DNA of 23,948 nucleotides from a virus. The notes under the pieces were generated by a model. That model searched no databases and had not been told where the DNA came from. It saw only the letters and a program-made list of their open reading frames with translations. Made by a program: the position numbers and the translations under genes. This document shows positions 1 through 6,721 of the stretch, piece by piece; the first letter of the stretch is position 1; each line of letters begins with the position of its first letter. The stretch lies in the IMG/VR virus record IMGVR_UViG_3300023176_002924, positions 1 to 23,948 of that record; one strand, given 5' to 3'.

Positions 1-1284
1 AGCTTTTGTTGTTCTTACACCTTTATCCGCTTGCCCAGAAAATCCTGCAGATAATCTTTTACCACTTCTACCCATGTTTTCCGTAAATAACATATTTTCA
101 TATTCTAAATCCTCGAATAAAGTTACCGATACTTGTTCACCTATATCATTAATTTCTACTAATACTTGTGCATCATTATAGTGTTTTGCTAATTGATAGA
201 TAATATCAGTAAAATCTCTTGGAGTAATCATATTATCTCTAAAAATACATACTTGCAAATATGGCATTTTAGTCACATCAATAATTTGGAATGCTGAATA
301 ATCTAGTCCTTTTCCACGAGAAACATCGACAGTCATAACATAAGATCTTTGCGCTTTTGGAGATTGATACATTTTAACCCCGTGCGATTCATGAATAGGA
401 TCTTTATATACTAATTCTTTAAGTTTCCATCCAGCAATTAATGTTCCAGAACTACCTAAAAATTCACACTCCATTTCTTGCGCAAATTTTTCTTCATCAA
501 AATCCATAGCAGCAAGAGTTTCTTTTCGCCAGGCTGCGTCTCTTCCAGGAACATCATTCCATTTAACTTCAATAAATTTATATCCATTCCTTCCATCTTT
601 TGCACCTTCACACGTTTTATAAAAATGATTTAAACCATTTGGTGTAGATGTTAATAATATCTTTGTAGTATCACCAGAAGAAATTGTTGGAAATACAGAA
701 GCAAAAAATTCATCCCAATTTTCAACAAATGCTGTTTCGTCTATATAAAGGAAAGATACAGATTTACCACGAATAGCTGAAGAAGATGTAGCTGCAGCTA
801 TAATTTTAGAACCATTTTCAAATTCAACAGTTCCTTTATTCCATTCAACTACACCTTGTTGCATCCATTTTGGTAATGCTTCATACGCAACTTTAATTCT
901 TTCTAAAATTTCTCTCGCAGCATCACCCTTATTTGCTAATAAAGCGACCGTTTTATGCTCATTAAATAAAATATAATGCAATATTAAACAAACAGCAGTA
1001 GTAGTTTTACCTGCCTGACGAGATGTAACTACTACTGTTCTTCTATTATTACTAGTAGTATCAATAATTTCACTTTGATAAGGATATAAATCTATAGGTA
1101 TTAATCCACGATCAACATGAACAATTTTGATGTATGTTTGTGAAAAATGAATTGGATCAGCAGCACATTTTAAAAATTCTTGGACCATTTCTTCGGTCCA
1201 ATTAATGTTTACGCCTTTTCTTTTAAGATTTACATTTCCTAAATAGGATTTATAATCATCAATATCTTCAATTGTTTGTTGCAT
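1..1284 (-). CDS. 17: Terminase large subunit gp17 (partial, C-terminus beyond left edge)
   Basis: This is the packaging motor ATPase and headful nuclease of T4-like phages, which docks on the portal and drives DNA into the prohead. I translated 428 residues from the ATG at 1284 to the window edge. The Walker A motif SRQAGKTT is at about 88-95, Walker B FLYIDE at about 178-183 and the coupling motif TSTPNGLNHFY at about 212-222. The RNase H-fold nuclease begins with DVSRGKGLDYS, where D320 and D328 fit the first two metal ligands and E377 (VLVEIND) fits the third. T4 gp17 is 610 aa with a longer N-terminus, so roughly the last 100 or more residues are missing here. The start overlaps the end of gene 16 by 17 nt, as expected for co-expressed terminase subunits. 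Identification is very secure. Confidence 0.97.
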   Translation of the reverse strand, partial: MQQTIEDIDDYKSYLGNVNLKRKGVNINWTEEMVQEFLKCAADPIHFSQTYIKIVHVDRGLIPIDLYPYQSEIIDTTSNNRRTVVVTSRQAGKTTTAVCLILHYILFNEHKTVALLANKGDAAREILERIKVAYEALPKWMQQGVVEWNKGTVEFENGSKIIAAATSSSAIRGKSVSFLYIDETAFVENWDEFFASVFPTISSGDTTKILLTSTPNGLNHFYKTCEGAKDGRNGYKFIEVKWNDVPGRDAAWRKETLAAMDFDEEKFAQEMECEFLGSSGTLIAGWKLKELVYKDPIHESHGVKMYQSPKAQRSYVMTVDVSRGKGLDYSAFQIIDVTKMPYLQVCIFRDNMITPRDFTDIIYQLAKHYNDAQVLVEINDIGEQVSVTLFEDLEYENMLFTENMGRSGKRLSAGFSGQADKGVRTTKA

Positions 1285-1678
1285 CGTCTTTATTCATTAA
1301 TTTTAGTAAATCGCTGGTGCTTCCAACAAATAAATTATTATTAATTGTTCCTGCTATTTCTTCTGGTTTTAATAAATCTTTTTTCTTTTTTTGTATTTCT
1401 AATAAATCTTTATTTACATCAACCAAAGTTTTAATCATTTGAGCTAAAACTTCATATGAACGAGGGTGTTGAGATTGATCTGCAATAGACATTAACTCAT
1501 CCATTGCGCCATGTCCTTTCTCTATAATATCATATAAGTTTTGTCTAACGTATTTTAAATCTTGTTCTGCTTCATGATCTGTTTGAATAGATGGTTTATA
1601 AGCTGTAGGTAATTGCGTATCATTTTCTATTTCAATAGGATTCATATTTAAAACATCACTAATTATATCTTTACTCAC
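1268..1678 (-). CDS. 16: Terminase small subunit gp16
   Basis: The 136-aa product fits the T4 small terminase, a ring-forming regulator that binds DNA and stimulates gp17 ATPase and cutting. The central part (about 37-105) is a long, charged, predicted coiled coil with the family-type pattern VRQNLYDIIEKG...ELMSIADQSQHPRSYEVL, followed by a Lys-rich stretch (KKKKDLLK). The ends are low-complexity and probably flexible. The start codon is GTG at 1676-1678, overlapping the TAG stop of gene 15 by one base, and the 3' end overlaps the gene 17 start by 17 nt. Length and position between genes 15 and 17 match T4 order. Sequence similarity to the family is moderate, so context carries part of the call. 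Confidence 0.92.
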   Translation of the reverse strand: MSKDIISDVLNMNPIEIENDTQLPTAYKPSIQTDHEAEQDLKYVRQNLYDIIEKGHGAMDELMSIADQSQHPRSYEVLAQMIKTLVDVNKDLLEIQKKKKDLLKPEEIAGTINNNLFVGSTSDLLKLMNKDDATNN

Positions 1679-2547
1679 TATTCAATGTCCTTAGGGTCTT
1701 GTATATCTACAATAAATCCATAATTGTCTTCCGATGAAATGTTATTGGCAGAAATACTTAATGCAGAATTAGAAGTTGGTTCACCGTTTGCAGTTAATCC
1801 TGGGCTGACATCAACAGAAGCTATTGCATTAACTAAAGATGAATCAATATCATTATATAATGATGAATCATATAATTCTGTATTTGCAACGTTAATAATT
1901 CCAGAATTTTTGATAGGACCAAAGAATTGTGCTTTCATAACAAAATTTAAAGTCCAAATAAGAGATCTTCTACTGTCATAATCTCCTTCATATACATCAT
2001 CTTGAGAAACATCAGTTAAAACTAAAGGAACATCTAAAACAATATCAGGATCATTTATTAATTTAACCGTAGTATTCCATTCTGGAGTAAAATATGGTAA
2101 AATTTGTTCAACAATTGCAGTGCCATCTTCTGTATTCTTACAAAATACAGAAAGTGAAAAATTTATATCGTATGGAACCGGATTGTATGTATATTTTCTG
2201 CTAGTATCATCACTTGTAACATCTTTAACAATAAACCTATTAATAGTAGATAATTTTCTTTCTGGCGCATAATTCATTCCTACAATTTCAAATCCTAAGC
2301 GAGGTAAAACTATAGCAACAGGCCTAGTCATAGGATCTTCATCACTTTGTGCACCAGTATAACCAGTTATTCCGCCAGTAATTCTTGATAAAAATTTATC
2401 ACGGGGTCCATATGCTATAGGTATTTTTATAGATTGAATTACTTTACCATTATTATCTTTTCGATTAATCCAAAGATCATTAAATAGTGTGCCAAATAGA
2501 ATAACATACTTTTTTATCATTTCGTGGTAAAAAGTTTGGCCAAACAT
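1678..2547 (-). CDS. 15: Tail sheath stabiliser / tail completion protein gp15
   Basis: The 289-aa protein fits T4 gp15 (272 aa), which forms the hexameric ring capping the finished tail and connecting it to the neck. Diagnostic similarities are the N-terminal MFGQTFYHEMIKKYVILFGTLF (T4 starts MFGYFYNSSFRRYATLMGDLF), the IPIAYGPRDKF segment, YNPVPYDINFSLSVF and IVEQILPYFTPEWNTTV (T4 IVEQILPYFQPHFNTTM), then SRRSLIWTLNFVM. The C-terminal 70 or so residues are Asn/Ser-rich and not obviously conserved. The ATG overlaps the gene 14 stop by one base (TAATG), and the TAG stop overlaps the GTG of gene 16 by one base, so translation is probably coupled through the cluster. Confidence 0.95.
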   Translation of the reverse strand: MFGQTFYHEMIKKYVILFGTLFNDLWINRKDNNGKVIQSIKIPIAYGPRDKFLSRITGGITGYTGAQSDEDPMTRPVAIVLPRLGFEIVGMNYAPERKLSTINRFIVKDVTSDDTSRKYTYNPVPYDINFSLSVFCKNTEDGTAIVEQILPYFTPEWNTTVKLINDPDIVLDVPLVLTDVSQDDVYEGDYDSRRSLIWTLNFVMKAQFFGPIKNSGIINVANTELYDSSLYNDIDSSLVNAIASVDVSPGLTANGEPTSNSALSISANNISSEDNYGFIVDIQDPKDIE

Positions 2548-3275
2548 TAAATATTACCTTCAGAAAATGGATTTGTTTCACTAAAATCAATAATATTATC
2601 ACCATCTGTTTCTAAAGTTACATTATCTGCAAAAGGATCAGTTGAAATAAATGATGTATTTGCGTTTTGTATTCTTCCCGTATCAACATCAATTATAATA
2701 TCACCATTTGCGTATAAATCACCCCGATCAAGAATTCCAGCATCTAATGAATATTGTTTTTGAATTGAATCTATTGCATCTAATCCTGTACTCAATTCTT
2801 CATTACTATATTCAAATAATTCACAACGAATATCATATGTTTGTAACCCACCCATTTGATAAAATACTGCCTCATGCTCTACAAATTTAACTTGATAAAC
2901 ACGATTTGTTAATGGTAAATAAATTAAATCGCCTTCTCTTGGTCTACTTTGTATTTCAATAGCACCAATTTCATTATTAAAAACCCTTTGTGCAATAGAG
3001 AACGTAATTTCATCTCTAATTTGAACACCAAATTTAGAAAGAAAATCACCCTCTCCTTCGAATCCTTCAATATTCTTAATATACATTTCAACCAAATACG
3101 TATTAACATATCTAGAAATTCTATCTTCGTTAAATGTAGAATCAATTGCTACTAATTGCCGCGGAGAATAATAAACGTCGTGGCCATACATTTTAATAGA
3201 CTCGATAATTAAATCTTCTATTAAATTTTTTTCTGCATAACTATCAAAGTTATTAAAAAATACATTAGTAGCCAT
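2547..3275 (-). CDS. 14: Neck protein gp14
   Basis: The 242-aa product matches T4 gp14 (256 aa), which with gp13 closes the head portal after packaging and forms the site of tail joining. Supporting stretches are the early ADV-like segment LIEDLIIESIKMYGHDVYY followed by PRQLV, the central EGFEGEGDFLSKFGVQIRDE that mirrors T4 [20 protein letters not shown], and GDLIYLPLTNRVYQVKFVE with EAVFYQMG. A C-terminal acidic NPFSEGN tail resembles the short acidic ending of the T4 protein. It follows gene 13 after 54 nt, the longest spacer in the neck cluster. AGGAA lies 14-15 nt upstream of the ATG, rather far for a ribosome binding site. Confidence 0.95.
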   Translation of the reverse strand: MATNVFFNNFDSYAEKNLIEDLIIESIKMYGHDVYYSPRQLVAIDSTFNEDRISRYVNTYLVEMYIKNIEGFEGEGDFLSKFGVQIRDEITFSIAQRVFNNEIGAIEIQSRPREGDLIYLPLTNRVYQVKFVEHEAVFYQMGGLQTYDIRCELFEYSNEELSTGLDAIDSIQKQYSLDAGILDRGDLYANGDIIIDVDTGRIQNANTSFISTDPFADNVTLETDGDNIIDFSETNPFSEGNI

Positions 3276-3281
3276 AACTGG

Positions 3282-3309
3282 TTGACATTTCCTGTTTTTT
3301 GCGTATAAT
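3282..3309 (+). promoter_or_regulatory. Perfect sigma70-type promoter sequence on the plus strand (antisense)
   Basis: TTGACA at 3282-3287 and TATAAT at 3304-3309 are separated by 16 nt, an exact match to both bacterial sigma70 hexamers. It lies in the gene 13/14 spacer but points against every gene in the window, so transcription would begin near 3316 and run antisense into gene 13. A short inverted repeat (TAGCT-ATTG-AGCTA) follows at 3309-3322. No plus-strand ORF worth calling follows. Whether it is used is unknown, and chance in AT-rich DNA is possible. Confidence 0.4.
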
Positions 3310-3329
3310 AGCTATTGAGCTAATAATAA

Positions 3330-4073
3330 TTATCCTCTCATATCCATTACTGGTAATGAGTAGTTATTAATCATTTGTTCTTCTAGTTTAGTAATTTCTG
3401 CTTGAGCATCATCGTACAGTTTAGCGCCATTAAAGGTTATACCGCCAGGCAATTGCATCCCTTCAAATTTTGTTAAATTAGAACCCCATTGTCTTTTAAT
3501 TAATTGCGTAGTATAATGCTTAAGCCATCTGTCATTCCAAACATCTGTGTATGTATCTGGATCTACGATTTCGTAAGCTTCTACTAAAACATATTTGTCT
3601 AATTCTAAAGCAGCCTCGCCTTTATCAATGTGTAATATATTTCTATGTCTATTATAACGTATAGGAGTTCTACCTACTAAAATTTCTTGAACTAACGCAA
3701 GATGTTCCATTGACATGTAATAATCGATTAATCCAACATTAACTAATGTATATAAATCATTTAAAGCAATTTGATATCGTATATTAAATAAATCACCAGC
3801 ACTAGTTGCAGGATCACTCATTTCAAATATTTTTACAACTCCCATTATATTTTCCGGAAGAGTAATAGATTTATCATCAATGTTTTGCTGAGTTATTTGA
3901 TGCTTATAATAAACTTTTGATGTTCCATCGAAATGATAATCATAGTAAAATCTTAAAGCTTCATCAATTCTATCATCTACTTGATCATCATCTACATTAA
4001 TTTCTATTACTGGCTTACCTAAAGCTCTTAAGCAATATTCTTTAAATTCAGATCTTGTAGTTGGATTAGCCAT
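3330..4073 (-). CDS. 13: Neck protein gp13 (head completion)
   Basis: The 247-aa product fits T4 gp13, the head-completion/neck protein that binds the portal with gp14. Features typical of the family are the N-terminal TRSEFKEYCLRALGKPVIEINVDDDQVDDRIDEAL, the FYYDYHFDG segment, ITLPENIMGVVKIF, and the C-terminal half with DVWNDRWLKHYTTQLIKRQWGSNLTKFEGMQLPGG. The ATG at 4073 is preceded by AGAGAT at a reasonable ribosome-binding distance. It opens the 13-14-15-16-17 series, which is collinear with T4. In T4 the fibre gene 12 and wac lie upstream of gene 13, and here a fibre and accessory block also occupies that side. Confidence 0.95.
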   Translation of the reverse strand: MANPTTRSEFKEYCLRALGKPVIEINVDDDQVDDRIDEALRFYYDYHFDGTSKVYYKHQITQQNIDDKSITLPENIMGVVKIFEMSDPATSAGDLFNIRYQIALNDLYTLVNVGLIDYYMSMEHLALVQEILVGRTPIRYNRHRNILHIDKGEAALELDKYVLVEAYEIVDPDTYTDVWNDRWLKHYTTQLIKRQWGSNLTKFEGMQLPGGITFNGAKLYDDAQAEITKLEEQMINNYSLPVMDMRG

Positions 4074-4087
4074 TATTGTATCTCTAG

Positions 4088-4900
4088 TTAAAGTGTAATT
4101 TCATCCATGTTAACACTGCCATGTAAAGCTATAAATGCTAAAATTGTATCGTCACTTGTTGCAATAATTTCTTGTGAATTTGTTGGATCATAATCAACGT
4201 ATTGATTTATTGATACGTTTTCAGAATTTATAGTAAAAGAACCATTTAAACATACAATTCTACCACCAATTGCACCTGGAAATACTTTTGTGTTCATTGT
4301 TTCTGAAGAAGAAAGTTGCGCGCAATCCCACAGTTGAGTTGGAGTATCTAATGTCTGTAAGCTTGGAGGTACACCTATTTGCCAACACTCCCAGCCGCCT
4401 ACTCCGGCTACTAGTTTACTTCCAGTATTTCGAAAATAAGATTCTGGATTTAAATTTAATCCATTTTCACACACTGTAGATTCAATTTGATTTCCAGTAT
4501 CATATTGAATGATAATATCTTCTTGTGAATTTAATTTTAAAGTGTGCGTTCCATTTCCCCTAATAATCCCTATATGATAACATGGGCACAAGATTTCAGG
4601 ATTATACGAAGAATGATTTGTATATACGTCATCTATATTTAACTTCAATATAGGCGTTTTTCTAATCATATTTACGTCACTTATAGTGCTAGATAAGTGC
4701 ATATTTTCTCTTAAATCAATCTCGGGATCATCTCCTGCACATAATATATAATGATTTTCACTTAAAACAGATTTTAATACTACTAAATTCCTCCAATATA
4801 TCTGATGATCATCAACATCAAACATACCTTTTGTAACCGTTACACCCGGACCAAAAGCAATATTAGTGTGTGAATCGTAATTTATATTTCTAACTGTCAT
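4088..4900 (-). CDS. Unrecognised 270-aa protein, cupin-like C-terminal region
   Basis: I do not recognise this protein with certainty. It has no signal peptide or membrane segment. The last 60 residues, GGRIVCLNGSFTINS...NQYVDYDP...IIATSDDTILAFIAL, have the alternating short beta strands, the Gly turn and the late acidic pair of a cupin barrel half, but no complete metal-binding His set is visible there. The N-terminal half contains several Cys and His residues (for example CPCYHIG), which is unusual for a phage structural protein. It lies 2 nt after the preceding gene and 14 nt before gene 13, so it is part of the same transcription unit. A sugar-modifying or virion-decorating role would fit its two glycosyltransferase-like neighbours, but that is inference. 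Confidence 0.8.
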   Translation of the reverse strand: MTVRNINYDSHTNIAFGPGVTVTKGMFDVDDHQIYWRNLVVLKSVLSENHYILCAGDDPEIDLRENMHLSSTISDVNMIRKTPILKLNIDDVYTNHSSYNPEILCPCYHIGIIRGNGTHTLKLNSQEDIIIQYDTGNQIESTVCENGLNLNPESYFRNTGSKLVAGVGGWECWQIGVPPSLQTLDTPTQLWDCAQLSSSETMNTKVFPGAIGGRIVCLNGSFTINSENVSINQYVDYDPTNSQEIIATSDDTILAFIALHGSVNMDEITL

Positions 4901-4902
4901 TT

Positions 4903-5676
4903 TTAACCTGCGCTATTTCTAGATTTTAAACATCTACCATTGTTAATTGGTAAATATTTTTCATTTATATCCATTTTTAATTTTAGAATCATATCTGATT
5001 CTTTTTTTGCAATTTGTTCAATGTTTCTAATATATTTATAATTCAAATGATCTGTGTACTCTAATAAACGATTAAAATTATATGTCCATGCTTCTGCAAC
5101 AGTACATCTTCCAGTTTTTACAAATTTTCTATAATCATGACATACAGCACTTAATCCCTTTACGCCATAATTTAAACAGTTCTTAGCATCAAACGCATGA
5201 TCTATTAAAGGATCTTCTTTATGTAAATAGTTTATTGGCATATCTGTTACTGCCACTTTACTTAAAAATCCGGAATCTTGTTCAGGAATATAATTAAATA
5301 AGAATGGATTTAATATAAAAAATGATAAATCTGCTATTCCAGGATTTGCTTTTATTCTTAAATTATTATAATAACTTGCAAGATTTGAATCTTTTGAAAA
5401 AGTATATCTTTTATTTTTATAAAACGCAAAATTCGAATTGCAAATAGAATTATATTGTAAATTAATTAAATTTAGATCGCATATAATTCCACTGGCCAAG
5501 GCAATAGTTGGTCTTGTACAATTTTTTAATACAGTATTAACTTTTTTATTATTTTCACATTGAATAATTGACCATTTCCAATCTGGAGTATTTTTTTTCA
5601 AAGAATTAATAGTTAAAGGTAAAAGATCATTATCATTATTTAATATGATAACATCAAATTTTTGAATGTTGCTCAT
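4903..5676 (-). CDS. Possible GT-A-like glycosyltransferase-related protein
   Basis: I place the start at the ATG at 5676 (257 aa), which gives MSNIQKFDVIILNNDN. An upstream in-frame ATG at 5742 would add 22 Lys/Ile-rich residues and push the overlap with the preceding gene to 89 nt. The chosen start has GAGG upstream and a 23-nt overlap. The opening DVIILNNDNDLLPLTINSLKKNTPDWKWSII resembles the first beta-alpha-beta of family 2 type glycosyltransferases (vsvIilN...Sl). No clear DxD motif is seen, although TDMPINYLHKEDP in the middle might hold acidic ligands. The C-terminal third is helical and charged. Function is therefore tentative, but coding is supported by tight packing in the operon and the adjacent glycosyltransferase-like gene. 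Confidence 0.75.
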   Translation of the reverse strand: MSNIQKFDVIILNNDNDLLPLTINSLKKNTPDWKWSIIQCENNKKVNTVLKNCTRPTIALASGIICDLNLINLQYNSICNSNFAFYKNKRYTFSKDSNLASYYNNLRIKANPGIADLSFFILNPFLFNYIPEQDSGFLSKVAVTDMPINYLHKEDPLIDHAFDAKNCLNYGVKGLSAVCHDYRKFVKTGRCTVAEAWTYNFNRLLEYTDHLNYKYIRNIEQIAKKESDMILKLKMDINEKYLPINNGRCLKSRNSAG

Positions 5677-6565
5677 GTTCAAATTTATCCTCAAAATATT
5701 TAAAATAATTATAAATTCTTTCTTCTTGATTTTTACTATCAACTGAAATCAATCCGTTAAAATTACAAGAAAATATTGATTTCAAATCTTGTTGTATTTC
5801 TTTTTTCATTTCGTTTGGATTTTTTTTATCAAAATATATATGCTTATAAAAATTGGAATAAGTATATGATCCACGTTCTTTTCCAACGTATGCTGTATCT
5901 AACCCTTTAATAAAGGCGATAAGGCCCATTTCAGTATTTTCACAAAATCCAACTTTATTACAATTAGCAAGAATTTCATGTCCGGACAATTCTTTATTGA
6001 TAATGTTATTTTTTCCAAATTTATACTGTAGATGAGATAACATAGATTCAGGTGTTATAGGATGACACTTTATTTTAGCATTTTCACTTTTTATTAATTG
6101 CGTTATTTTATCTTCATCTACAATTTTATTGTAAATATTGTTGCCGGGTAAAAATATAACAAAATCGTTATAATCTTTATTTCGCGTAGGTCTCAATGAA
6201 TATTTGTCGACATGTTTCTCATATAAAATGTTGAAAATATTTTCACCATCTTCATTAATTTTTGTCTTTTTACTTTCTTTAATTATTTCAGAATTTCTTA
6301 ATCTAGATGAACATCTAATATATACAAATTTACCTAAACAATCTGTATAAAAATATCCAGAAATTTTATTATCATTTCGAGAGGAATAAGAAACATCATA
6401 TTCTAATTTCGTTTTTCTTTCTTCAATTTCTTTAAATGGTAATTTTTCTCGTAATTTTGTTAATTCAACGTCATTACTAACAGATCTTAACGCGGTACCA
6501 GATTTAAAAAAATGTGCAGATATATTTCCTAAATTGTCATCACTCGCTAGAAATTTTAGTGGCAT
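5654..6565 (-). CDS. Possible GT-B / capsule-synthesis-like protein
   Basis: This 303-aa protein has no confident family. The region 134-230 resembles the C-terminal half of GT-B proteins such as polysaccharide or CDP-glycerol transferases: FVIFLPGNN, then IKCHPITPES (the 'K.HP' signature, HP at 168-169), then SGHEILANCNKVGFCENTEMGLIAFIKGLDTAYVG (residues 194-228). The last stretch matches the pattern in which a cluster of small residues and a conserved Glu precede a helix and 'GkPv'. The N-terminal 130 residues are charged and unassigned. The ATG overlaps the preceding 56-aa ORF by 26 nt and has GAGG about 9 nt upstream. Together with the next gene it may glycosylate a virion or host surface component, which is inference from motif shape and position only. 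Confidence 0.72.
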   Translation of the reverse strand: MPLKFLASDDNLGNISAHFFKSGTALRSVSNDVELTKLREKLPFKEIEERKTKLEYDVSYSSRNDNKISGYFYTDCLGKFVYIRCSSRLRNSEIIKESKKTKINEDGENIFNILYEKHVDKYSLRPTRNKDYNDFVIFLPGNNIYNKIVDEDKITQLIKSENAKIKCHPITPESMLSHLQYKFGKNNIINKELSGHEILANCNKVGFCENTEMGLIAFIKGLDTAYVGKERGSYTYSNFYKHIYFDKKNPNEMKKEIQQDLKSIFSCNFNGLISVDSKNQEERIYNYFKYFEDKFEHEQHSKI

Positions 6566-6710
6566 TTTTTAATTCCTCAATATTTTTTTCTAATGCTATA
6601 ATATCTTTTTCAAATTCATTTAATCTATCATCAACTTTTCTAAAATGTTCCATAATGATTGTAATCATAACTTCAAATTTATTATCTAATGTTTCAAAAC
6701 TTTTTTCCAT
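6540..6710 (-). CDS. Small 56-aa coiled-coil protein
   Basis: A short ORF fills the space between the 933-aa rod and the glycosyltransferase-like gene. It reads MEKSFETLDNKFEVMITI and continues with a regular heptad-like alternation of hydrophobic and charged residues (FRKVDDRLNEFEKDIIALEKNIEELK), which predicts one long helix or coiled coil. A good ribosome binding site, AAGGTG, lies about 7 nt before the ATG. It starts 11 nt after the rod gene and overlaps the following gene by 26 nt, the dense packing seen for real genes here. I do not recognise a family. A fibre-assembly helper or an oligomeric accessory is possible. Confidence 0.7.
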   Translation of the reverse strand: MEKSFETLDNKFEVMITIIMEHFRKVDDRLNEFEKDIIALEKNIEELKNATKISSE

Positions 6711-6721
6711 AATAATTCACC

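Noticed and set aside
5033-5040. Late promoter box TATAAATA on the minus strand within a gene
   Set aside because: It lies inside codons (KYI) about 130 nt from the next start with no special context, and is probably chance in AT-rich DNA.
5677-5742. 22-residue N-terminal extension of the glycosyltransferase-like 4903-5676 gene
   Set aside because: It is Lys/Ile-rich low complexity and overlaps the preceding gene by 89 nt. The ATG at 5676 has GAGG upstream and begins the recognisable fold.
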